Positions 45,814 to 52,696 of a stretch of DNA of 64,000 bases are shown here, piece by piece. The position numbers were made by a program, and so were the translations under genes. The notes below the pieces were generated by a model. That model was not told the origin of the DNA, did no database searches, and was given only the letters and a program-made list of their open reading frames with translations. The stretch comes from Desulfovibrio mangrovi (GTDB taxonomy: Bacteria; Desulfobacterota; Desulfovibrionia; Desulfovibrionales; Desulfovibrionaceae), in assembly GCF_026230175.1 (NCBI RefSeq), contig NZ_CP104208.1, forward strand, positions 186,001-250,000. The letters run 5' to 3'. Numbering within the stretch: the first letter of the stretch is position 1; every line of letters starts with the position of its first letter.

Positions 45814-46971
45814 TCATGAACGAGGTTCTGCGCCCTGCTGGAGCAATACGGCAGGCAGTTCGTGCCCGGGGGCAGCGGCAGGGGCAATGGTTTCAATGAT
45901 GGCAGGCTGTTTCTGGGCTATCTTGCTGCCGTCGTACACGGTCTGCATGAAAACGTTCTGCAGAACCGAGAGACAGATGAAGCTGACAATGCCTGCGATG
46001 ACCGGAGTGGTTACCCAGCCGCAGGCAATGCCGCCCACGGTTTTCCACCGGATGCCGCGGCCTCCCTTGAGCAGCCCCATGCCGACGACCGCGCCGACAA
46101 TCGCCTGGGAGCTGGAAACGGGAACCAGAGGCAGCGTGGGCAGGCCCATGTCTCTGAGGAATGCTTCAAGGCTTTGCGAGGAGAACAGAAACAGCACAAG
46201 GGAGTGCGCCCAAACGGCAACCAGAGCCATGACCGGCGAGAGCTTGAATATGCCTCCTCCCACAGTCTGCATGGTGTGTCTGGAATAGGTGAACACTCCC
46301 ACGGCAATGGCTATGCCGCCGATAAGAAAGAGTAACTGGGCGGAGGTAAGCGGCAGCAGTCCGAACAACGTCACGTCGCCGAAGGGGGAAACGGGAACAA
46401 AAACGCCCACAACATTGGCGATGTTGTTCGCCCCCAGTGAATAGGAGCCGAATGCGCCTACCAGAATCAGTCCGTTGCGGGTCCATTTGTCGAGCCTGAA
46501 CAGACTGATCTTGCAGAACGGAATGAGAAAGCCCGCCAGCTTGTAAAAGATGATGGCCGTTATGGCCGCCAGTGTCGGGCAGGCAACCCAGGTCATGACG
46601 ATTCTGGTCAGCTCAAAGGTGTCCGTGGGGGTGTTGGAGAAGAAGTTCCAGCCCAGAATGGCCCCCACGATAGCCTGCGATGTGGAGGCGGGGTAGCGCA
46701 GGCGTATCATCATGTACACGCTGGCCGCTGCGGAAAAGGCAACAACGAAGGCTCCGGCAAGAGCGTTTACCGCGCCGAGTTTTCCGAGGGTTTCGGAAGC
46801 ACCCGCCCCGCTGATGACAGCACCCAGCAGCACGAAGATGCTGCAGCATATGGCTGCGGTATGGAACTTGACCATCCGTGAGCCCACGGCGGTGCCGAAT
46901 ACGTTGGCAGCGTCGTTCGCCCCCAGGGACCAGCCCAGAAACATGCCGCTAGAAAGAAAGAAGAGAGACAC
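45814..46971 (-). CDS. Inorganic phosphate transporter, PiT family
   Basis: 385 residues, about ten membrane helices. Two PiT signature repeats are visible: GANDAANVFGTAVGSRMVKFHTA near the N-terminus and SLGANNIANVVGVFVP in the middle, each followed by a TSQAIVGAILG or SSQAIVGAVVGMG segment. PiT proteins take up phosphate with a cation (or sulfate in a few related branches). The preceding gene encodes a DUF47/PhoU-like regulator, the usual partner of PiT proteins. A Pro/Ala-rich C-terminal tail of about 35 residues is unremarkable. Downstream is pyk. Confidence 0.93.
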   Translation of the reverse strand: MSLFFLSSGMFLGWSLGANDAANVFGTAVGSRMVKFHTAAICCSIFVLLGAVISGAGASETLGKLGAVNALAGAFVVAFSAAASVYMMIRLRYPASTSQAIVGAILGWNFFSNTPTDTFELTRIVMTWVACPTLAAITAIIFYKLAGFLIPFCKISLFRLDKWTRNGLILVGAFGSYSLGANNIANVVGVFVPVSPFGDVTLFGLLPLTSAQLLFLIGGIAIAVGVFTYSRHTMQTVGGGIFKLSPVMALVAVWAHSLVLFLFSSQSLEAFLRDMGLPTLPLVPVSSSQAIVGAVVGMGLLKGGRGIRWKTVGGIACGWVTTPVIAGIVSFICLSVLQNVFMQTVYDGSKIAQKQPAIIETIAPAAAPGHELPAVLLQQGAEPRS

Positions 46972-46980
46972 CGTGGGCTC

Positions 46981-47634
46981 CTAGAACGCGCGCTTGAGAA
47001 CGTAGATGGCGAGGCTGTCGGCCATGTCTTCAGCCTGATCCGCAATGGCGTCCACGTGGCGGACGAAGGCGCTCAACTGGAGGCTTTCGCACAGTTCGAG
47101 GTTTTCCGATCTGAAAATGGCGGTCTGCAGTTTGGTTGAAAGCTTGTCCGCTTCGGCCTCCCAGTACGAGACCTTGTGCAGGTGATCCGACACCGCCAGA
47201 ATGTTCTTGAAGAAGGAGCGGATGGAGCAGGTGACAGCTTCCACGGCTTCCACAACGCAATGCACGAGCTCGGTGAGGTCTTTCACGAGGCTTTCGCGCA
47301 TACGCGGCCGTTCGATTTCAAAACGGAACATGGAACCCTTGAAGTGCCCGAGCAGCGAGTCCATGCCTTCAATGAGGCGGAGTACGTCGCCGCGCGATTC
47401 GGGAATGAGGGTGCGCCTGTAGAGCAGATCTTCGATGGAGCGGCGCAGTACGTCCGCCTGACGCTCCGTATCTACGATCTGGTCGAGGTGCGACTTGAAG
47501 GCTTCAAGGTCGTTGGATGTGTATGACTCGACGCCGCGTCTGTAGATCATGCCTGATTCGCTGACCAGATCGAGAAATGCATCCACCTTGTGTTCGATGC
47601 CGATTTTTTTCCGTAAAATTCCACCGTAAGACAT
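46981..47634 (-). CDS. DUF47/PhoU-like PiT-associated regulator
   Basis: 217 residues, all-helical. KKIGIEHKVDAFLDLVSESG, VDTERQADVLRRSIEDLLYRR, IPESRGDVLRLIEGMDSLLGHFK and SYWEAEADKLSTKLQTAIF give the repeated E/D-xxxD metal-binding helices of PhoU/DUF47 proteins. The partner is the PiT transporter 9 bases downstream, and DUF47 proteins are thought to gate or regulate such transporters. ATG 47634 has AAGGGACG upstream; a much longer in-frame upstream extension (to 47970) runs antisense to the TctA gene and is rejected. Confidence 0.92.
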   Translation of the reverse strand: MSYGGILRKKIGIEHKVDAFLDLVSESGMIYRRGVESYTSNDLEAFKSHLDQIVDTERQADVLRRSIEDLLYRRTLIPESRGDVLRLIEGMDSLLGHFKGSMFRFEIERPRMRESLVKDLTELVHCVVEAVEAVTCSIRSFFKNILAVSDHLHKVSYWEAEADKLSTKLQTAIFRSENLELCESLQLSAFVRHVDAIADQAEDMADSLAIYVLKRAF

Positions 47635-47684
47635 GGTACGTCCCTTAGGATATTGCAAAAAAGCGTGTGTAATCAGAAGGCGTT

Positions 47685-47712
47685 CCCCACCCCGCCCGCA
47701 AGCGGGGTGGGG
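47685..47712 (-). terminator. Strong hairpin after the tctA gene
   Basis: CCCCACCCCGC (47685-47695) pairs perfectly with GCGGGGTGGGG (47702-47712) around a 6-base loop, between the tctA stop and the DUF47 gene. There is no T-tract directly after it on the minus strand, so termination is likely but not certain. Confidence 0.5.
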
Positions 47713-47720
47713 AGTTTCGC

Positions 47721-49202
47721 CTAGGCAGCAGTAGCGCGATGCTTTTTGACGATGTTGATCAGCGGAGGTACCAGCAGCAACAGGGTCAGAATCCAGAGTG
47801 CAATGGCCTGCGGGCTTGCAAAGAAGATTGCATAGCTGCCGCGGCCCATGATCAGCGCCTGGGCAAAGCCGGTTTCGGCGATGGGCCCGAGGATCAGACC
47901 AAGGATGAGTGCACCCAGCGAGAATCCGGTTTTCTTCAGGATGATGGCACCTACACCGAAGAGCAGGCACAGGTAGATGTCGAGCACGCTGTTGTGGATT
48001 GCGTAGGAGCCGAGCACCGAGAAGAGGCAGACGGCGGGAATAAGCAGTTCCACAGGGGTGCGGGAGATCTTCGCGAAACGGGGTGCCATGTACAGGCCGA
48101 GAATGAGGAATACGATATTGGCGAGGAAGAGCGAGAGGATGAAGGCATAGGTCATGGTTCCGTGCTTGGTGAAGAGCTCGGGGCCGGGAATGAGGCCGTG
48201 CACCAGCAGACCGCCCAGCAGTGCCGCAGCAACGCTGTTTCCGGGAATGCCAAGCGTCAGCGTGGGGACGAGCGAGCCACCCACGCAGCCATTGTTGCCT
48301 GCTTCGGCAGCGGCAATACCTTCAGGGTTGCCCTTGCCGAAGAGCTGTTCGTTCTTGGAACGGCGCTTGGCTACGTTATAGGAAAGGAAGGCTGCAATGG
48401 TGGCACCTTCGCCGGGCAAAATACCCACGATAGTACCGGTGATGGAGCCGAGGCCGATGAACTTCCAGAGGCCCTTGGGCATGGGTTCCTTCTTGATTTC
48501 GCCTACATCAGCAGAACTTTCCACAACGCTTTTCTTGCCGGTCAGTGCGAGCATCTGGGCAATGGAGAACATGCCGATGAGCGCGGGCATGAAGGCAACG
48601 CCTTCAAACAGGTCGGTCATGCCGGCGGTGTAACGAAGCATGCCGGAAATGGGGTCGGTACCTACCACGGCGATGATGAGGCCGAGCAGACCGGAGATGA
48701 TGGATTTGATAAGGCCGCTTTCTTCGTCAGCCATGGAAACGATGCCCGCAAGGCCCAGCAGTGCCAGCAGGAAGTATTCCGGCGGGCCGAAGGAAAGGGC
48801 GAAAATGGCGAGCACGGGAGCCATGATCAGCAGAATGAAGGTGGAGAAGGTGCCGCCCCAGAAGCTGGATATTACCGAAACACGCAGCGCAAGACCGGCA
48901 CGTCCCTGCTGGGTGAGCGGATATCCTTCCATGGCGGTGGCAACAGCCGCAGGTGTTCCCGGCGTGCGCAACAGAATGGCCGGAATGGAACCGCCATACA
49001 TGGCGCCGCAGTAAACGCCACCCATGAGCACAAGGCCGATCAGCGGTTCAAGGGTAAAGGTTACCGGAATGAGCAGCGCCACGGCCATGGTGGCAGTGAG
49101 GCCTGGCATGCCGCCGACCACAACGCCGGAGATCGTGCCGATGACAATGGCAAAGATCGCAGCCGGGTCCATGAGTGCATACAGAGAATCGAGAATCATC
49201 AT
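47721..49202 (-). CDS. tctA: Tripartite tricarboxylate transporter, large permease subunit TctA
   Basis: 493 residues, about twelve membrane helices. Family motifs: GVVVGGMPGLTATMAVALLIPVTF near the N-terminus, YGGSIPAILLRTPGTPAAVATAMEGYPL and the second repeat GILPGEGATIAAFLSYNVAKR, then CVGGSLVPTLTLGIPGNSVAAALLGGL. TctA is the channel subunit of the TTT family, which imports citrate and related carboxylates driven by Na+ or proton. It is the last gene of the tctC-tctB-tctA operon, 12 bases after tctB, and ends before a strong hairpin. AAGGGG lies 8 bases before ATG. Confidence 0.95.
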   Translation of the reverse strand: MMILDSLYALMDPAAIFAIVIGTISGVVVGGMPGLTATMAVALLIPVTFTLEPLIGLVLMGGVYCGAMYGGSIPAILLRTPGTPAAVATAMEGYPLTQQGRAGLALRVSVISSFWGGTFSTFILLIMAPVLAIFALSFGPPEYFLLALLGLAGIVSMADEESGLIKSIISGLLGLIIAVVGTDPISGMLRYTAGMTDLFEGVAFMPALIGMFSIAQMLALTGKKSVVESSADVGEIKKEPMPKGLWKFIGLGSITGTIVGILPGEGATIAAFLSYNVAKRRSKNEQLFGKGNPEGIAAAEAGNNGCVGGSLVPTLTLGIPGNSVAAALLGGLLVHGLIPGPELFTKHGTMTYAFILSLFLANIVFLILGLYMAPRFAKISRTPVELLIPAVCLFSVLGSYAIHNSVLDIYLCLLFGVGAIILKKTGFSLGALILGLILGPIAETGFAQALIMGRGSYAIFFASPQAIALWILTLLLLVPPLINIVKKHRATAA

Positions 49203-49214
49203 ACTGTCTTCCCC

Positions 49215-49685
49215 TTAACCGAAGAGGCTGAATGAAGGCATGAACACGCCCAGCAGTTTCTCGAAAACGAGGTACACGAAGCCCAGGATTCCGATTGTGG
49301 TCAGCCCGATGGAAAGTATCTTTCTGGCGCCCAACAGCAACATGGCCAAGGGCAGGAACAGGCCGGAAGCCAGATAGAATCCGAGAATTTCAAACGTGAG
49401 ACCGTAAATGACGAGCAGAATGAGGAGGCCCCAGAAGCGGATGGGCATGTCTGCCACAACCAGCTTCTTGTCTGCATTGTCATCCTTTTTGCCTTTCTTT
49501 TTGGCTCTGGCCGTGATCAGCACTTCGGCTACGCAGAGGATGCCGAGGCTCAGCCCCAGAAACCTGACGTATTCGGCCGTGGAGCCCTGAACGGATTGCG
49601 GGTAGGATGCGGTGCTGCTGTAAAGCAGCACCGCGAGTACCAGAAATCCGCCGAGAAGGATCAACTCAGCAAGCTTTCTAGTCAT
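49215..49685 (-). CDS. tctB: Tripartite tricarboxylate transporter, small permease subunit TctB
   Basis: 156 residues with four hydrophobic segments, the usual size and topology of TctB. A charged loop KKKGKKDDNADKK separates the two halves. It has low conservation and the call rests chiefly on size, topology and its position between tctC and tctA. It starts 6 bases after the end of tctC. Confidence 0.88.
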   Translation of the reverse strand: MTRKLAELILLGGFLVLAVLLYSSTASYPQSVQGSTAEYVRFLGLSLGILCVAEVLITARAKKKGKKDDNADKKLVVADMPIRFWGLLILLVIYGLTFEILGFYLASGLFLPLAMLLLGARKILSIGLTTIGILGFVYLVFEKLLGVFMPSFSLFG

Positions 49686-49691
49686 GATGCT

Positions 49692-50633
49692 TTACCAGGG
49701 GTTTTTGTCGTAGAACTTCTGGGTTTCAACCTGCAGTTCATCGAGGTAGGTGCGGAAATCCGGGCCGCTCATGGGCAGGCGGCTGAACACGTTCTTTTCG
49801 CAGTCGGCAATGTAGTCGGGGTCGCTGTTGACCTTCACGAGCAGGTCGTCAAGCTTGTCCAGAATGTCCTTGTCGATGCCGGCGGGGGTTGCAAAGCCGC
49901 GCACTGCGGTCATGGTCACGTTGTAACCCTGTTCCTTGGCGGTCTTCACGTCGGGCAGAAGGGCGGAACGTTCGGCGGTCATCATGGCGATGATGCGGGC
50001 GGTACCGGCCTTGTGCTGGGAGTGCATCTGGGAAAGGTTCATGAAGCTGGCATCGCAGTGGTTGCCAAGGATCATGGCCTTCTGTTCGGTGGAGCCCTTG
50101 GTGGGCAGCAGGTTGAAGGTAGCGCCGATCTGGTTTTCGAACTTCTTGGCAGCGATGAAGTCGTCGGAACCGATACCGTTTACGGCTACGGTCAGGGGCT
50201 TGGCCTTGGCAGCTTCAACGAAGGAAGCCAGGTCGGTGATGGGGCTTTCCAGCGGAACGGCGATAAGCACCGGGTCGTCAACGGTGTTGCCCATCATGTG
50301 GAAGCTGTCCAGAGTGTAGATGGAACGCTTGGCAACGATGTGGGAAACAACCTGCGTGGTGAAGAGCAGGCCGATGGTGTAGCCGTCGGTCTTGGCGCGG
50401 GCAATGGCTTCAAAGCCCTTCTGGCCGCCGGAGCCGGGAACGTTCTGTACTACGAAGTCGGCACCCTTCCAGTACTTCTTGGCAGCATTGATGAAGATGC
50501 GGGCGGTGGTGTCGGTGGAGCCGCCAGCCTTGGAAGGCACGATAATGGTAATCGGCTTTTCAGGATAGTCGGCAAGAGCATAGCCGGGGAAAGCGAACAC
50601 CATTGCAACGAGCAGGGCCAAAAGTTTTTTCAT
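49692..50633 (-). CDS. tctC: Tripartite tricarboxylate transporter, periplasmic binding protein TctC
   Basis: 313 residues. A signal peptide MKKLLALLVAMVFAFPGYALA is followed by DYPEKPITIIVPSKAGGSTDTTARIF, the carboxylate-binding start of TctC/Bug proteins, then VVQNVPGSGGQKGFEAIARAKTDGYTIGLLF and a conserved PDVKTAKEQGYNV segment. It captures the substrate in the periplasm. AAGGAGG precedes ATG 50633, and the longer upstream frame is rejected. The gene heads the operon; a sigma-54-like promoter is at 50793-50808 on the same strand. The substrate, probably a di- or tricarboxylate, cannot be read from sequence. Confidence 0.95.
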   Translation of the reverse strand: MKKLLALLVAMVFAFPGYALADYPEKPITIIVPSKAGGSTDTTARIFINAAKKYWKGADFVVQNVPGSGGQKGFEAIARAKTDGYTIGLLFTTQVVSHIVAKRSIYTLDSFHMMGNTVDDPVLIAVPLESPITDLASFVEAAKAKPLTVAVNGIGSDDFIAAKKFENQIGATFNLLPTKGSTEQKAMILGNHCDASFMNLSQMHSQHKAGTARIIAMMTAERSALLPDVKTAKEQGYNVTMTAVRGFATPAGIDKDILDKLDDLLVKVNSDPDYIADCEKNVFSRLPMSGPDFRTYLDELQVETQKFYDKNPW

Positions 50634-50792
50634 AACTCCTCCTTGGATGGTTCTCAGCAATTGGAACCCTTGGGTGACTGCATCGACCGGTTGCCCATCA
50701 ACAGGTCGAGCGTGCAGCAAAACGGGGTTGATGGCGGTGCTGTTACATCTTGTGGCGCTGCCATGGTTTTCGCTGCATGCGCTTCCCCTTAA

Positions 50793-50808
50793 ATCAAGGA
50801 GCGTGCCA
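50793..50808 (-). promoter_or_regulatory. Candidate sigma-54 promoter for tctCBA
   Basis: Read on the minus strand: TGGCAC-gctcc-TTGAT. The -24 box is perfect and the -12 box has TTGA instead of TTGC, so it matches 10 of 11 consensus positions but lacks the conserved C. The transcript would start near 50780, about 150 bases before tctC. Confidence 0.42.
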
Positions 50809-50899
50809 AGGTTTTTTTGCGGGCGTAACATTCTAAAATGGCAGTTGTTTTGTTCTCGGTGGCTGTCTGAGTGGCTGTTTCTGAAGGGGCATGATACGT

Positions 50900-50911
50900 G
50901 TCAATTTTGAC
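50900..50911. promoter_or_regulatory. Possible activator site 1 (palindrome)
   Basis: GTCAA-TT-TTGAC is a perfect palindrome, about 95 bases upstream of the tctC sigma-54 promoter and about 105 upstream of the opposite one, a typical enhancer distance for NtrC-type activators. Confidence 0.38.
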
Positions 50912-50928
50912 TCATATGATCCCTTTTT

Positions 50929-50946
50929 GACCCGGGCAAACGGGTC
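50929..50946. promoter_or_regulatory. Possible activator site 2 (palindrome)
   Basis: GACCCG, 6 bases, CGGGTC, perfect arms. Its left side continues a TTTTTGAC element that repeats the TTTTGAC of site 1 about 20 bases (two helical turns) away, consistent with cooperative binding. Confidence 0.35.
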
Positions 50947-51012
50947 GATGGAGACTCGGTCGCCTTTCCTGAAAGCTTTCTGGCTGAGGATGTGGTGTGC
51001 GTCTGTGCGAGT

Positions 51013-51028
51013 TGGCAAAGCTCTTGCG
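51013..51028 (+). promoter_or_regulatory. Candidate sigma-54 promoter for the sensor operon
   Basis: TGGCAA-agctc-TTGCG keeps GG (51014-51015) and GC (51026-51027) with 10 bases between and matches 9 of 11 consensus positions. It lies about 330 bases before ATG 51359, leaving an unusually long leader. Confidence 0.5.
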
Positions 51029-51238
51029 GTATGTAAAAGGGAAGGGGCACAGCGATTAAGTGTTGAAATTGCTGTGCGGGGTTTTATTTAGTTTTTATGT
51101 ATTGATTCAGGGTTTTGTGTGCTTCTTTGTGTGGTCTGTCCGGTACGTTCTTCAGGCCGGCTGCGAAATGAATCATGGCAGGGTGCACGAGCTTTGCTGA
51201 AGCTGGACAGAGTATCCGGACAAGGTGCCTGCTGCCTT

Positions 51239-51260
51239 GCCTGCATCATTTGATGCAGGC
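51239..51260. repeat. Perfect hairpin in the leader of the sensor operon
   Basis: GCCTGCATCA (51239-51248) and TGATGCAGGC (51251-51260) are fully complementary around TT. No T-tract follows, so it is not a standard terminator; it may be an RNA structural or protein-binding element. Confidence 0.5.
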
Positions 51261-51358
51261 GGTGTGATGTTTGCAATGCAGCTTGCGTGTTGTGTATGGA
51301 ACGCGCATGAAGCTCGGCCCTGTTCTGGCGGCGATGAGCGGAGTGACGGAGGTTGGTG

Positions 51359-52696
51359 ATGGGTATTGGGTTTGCTGGTCTGGTGTGGTCCCTGATGAGA
51401 GCCACGCTGTGTTATGTTGTTATTGCCATGGTCATGTGCGGAGGGACCGTTCGGGCGGAAGCTGCGCGCCTGCAGATTCTTACGTCGTTCTCACCGGCCT
51501 TTTACGAGCCGTTCATCAGCAAGTTCAATACGCTGTACCCCGATATCCAGGTCGCCATACTTAACAAGAAGACAACGTCTGCCATAGATGAGCTGCTCAG
51601 AGGCAACAGCAGGCAGTTCGATATTTTCTGGTCCTCGTCGCCGGATGCCTTTGAGATTCTGAAAAGCTCAATGAAACTGCGCTCTTCCGCTCTGGGCAGG
51701 CAGCACAGCACCATCGCGGTTGACGGGTATTCGGTGGACGATCCTGATGGCTATTTTTACGGATTTGCCTTGTCCGGTGTGGGCTGGATGTGGAACCACT
51801 CCTACTTCAGGAAGGAAGGCTTGAAGCCTCCGCAAAACTGGCTGGATATGGCGAATCCGGCGTATTACAACCATATGGCCATGTCCACGCCCTCCCATTC
51901 CGGTTCGACGCACCTTATTGTAGAAAGCCTGCTGCAGGGGATGGGGTGGGAGAAAGGGTGGGCGCATCTCATGCGCATGTCCGGCAATCTGGTCACGCTT
52001 TCGGCACGAAGTTTCAGTGTGACGGAGGGCGTGAAGAACGGACAGTTCGGCATGGGGCTGGTGATCGATATTCTCGGGCGGCCACAAGGGGTAACCCATA
52101 CCTCGTTCCAATACGGGGAACCTGTTTTTCTGTCCGCCGCGAGCATTGCCGCTTTGCGGAACAGCGCCAACTCGGCGGAAGCCGAATTGTTCATCGACTT
52201 TGTCCTTTCGCCGGAGGGGCAGAACATCCTGCTCAAGCCTGAGATAAACCGGCTGCCGGTTTCCCAGTCCATGTACGAAAGCGGCAAGCTGGACTCTTTT
52301 GAACTGCTGAACCTGATAAAGGCGGGGAAATCCCGCCCGTATGATGCTTACACCGCGCAGTTGCGCTACAATTTGATAAACAGATTGTTTGATGAGCTTA
52401 TCACCTTCAGACTTCCTGAACGACGCAGGATCTGGAAGCGGCTTATTTCGCTGGAGAAGTCGGGTGATGGAGCCAGCGCCGCTGTCAGGGAGCAGGTATA
52501 CAGGCTTCTCGGGGAGGTGCCCGTGAGTGAAGCGCAAAGCCGCGATCCCGAATACAACAAGATGTTTGCGTCTCCTGTTGCCAGCAGGACAGCAGGCCCT
52601 GAACTGCAGGGGCAGATTACGTTATGGCAGAATTTTGTAGAGGAACGGCTCAGCCGCGCCAAGGAACTGCTGGATAGCATACCCGTCAATAAATGA
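51359..52696 (+). CDS. PgtC-like periplasmic solute-binding sensor protein
   Basis: 445 residues. A signal peptide (about 1-35, ending VRAEA) leads to a type-2 solute-binding fold: LQILTSFSPAFYEPFISKFNTLYPDIQVAILNK is similar in style to PgtC and ferric/AEP-binding proteins, with FDIFWSSSPDAFEIL and FIDFVLSPEGQNILLKPEINRLPV. No transporter membrane or ATPase subunits follow; instead a histidine kinase and a sigma-54 regulator do, the order of Salmonella pgtC-pgtB-pgtA. It therefore probably presents a ligand to the kinase. Its C-terminal 80 residues are helical (NFVEERLSRAKELLDS). GGAGG is 6 bases before ATG 51359; TTG 51353 and GTG 51356 are alternatives. Confidence 0.82.
   Translation: MGIGFAGLVWSLMRATLCYVVIAMVMCGGTVRAEAARLQILTSFSPAFYEPFISKFNTLYPDIQVAILNKKTTSAIDELLRGNSRQFDIFWSSSPDAFEILKSSMKLRSSALGRQHSTIAVDGYSVDDPDGYFYGFALSGVGWMWNHSYFRKEGLKPPQNWLDMANPAYYNHMAMSTPSHSGSTHLIVESLLQGMGWEKGWAHLMRMSGNLVTLSARSFSVTEGVKNGQFGMGLVIDILGRPQGVTHTSFQYGEPVFLSAASIAALRNSANSAEAELFIDFVLSPEGQNILLKPEINRLPVSQSMYESGKLDSFELLNLIKAGKSRPYDAYTAQLRYNLINRLFDELITFRLPERRRIWKRLISLEKSGDGASAAVREQVYRLLGEVPVSEAQSRDPEYNKMFASPVASRTAGPELQGQITLWQNFVEERLSRAKELLDSIPVNK

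Larger units (their letters stand above)
50634..51358. other. 725-base divergent regulatory region between tctC and the three-component system
   Basis: No convincing gene. It holds sigma-54-like promoters facing each way (50793-50808 and 51013-51028), palindromes at 50900-50911 and 50929-50946 between them, and a roughly 320-base leader in front of the sensor operon with a hairpin at 51239-51260. Confidence 0.6.

Noticed and set aside
47635-47970. N-terminal extension of the DUF47 protein
   Set aside because: It lacks family similarity and overlaps tctA and its hairpin; the ribosome site AAGGGACG supports ATG 47634.
47739-49235. Long open frame (498 codons) on the + strand opposite tctA
   Set aside because: It mirrors tctA codon usage, has low-complexity E/G/H-rich content and no recognisable domain; a shadow of the real gene.
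51271-51564. Small frame overlapping the start of the PgtC-like gene
   Set aside because: Out of frame with the sensor gene, no good ribosome site, cysteine/histidine-rich shadow composition.
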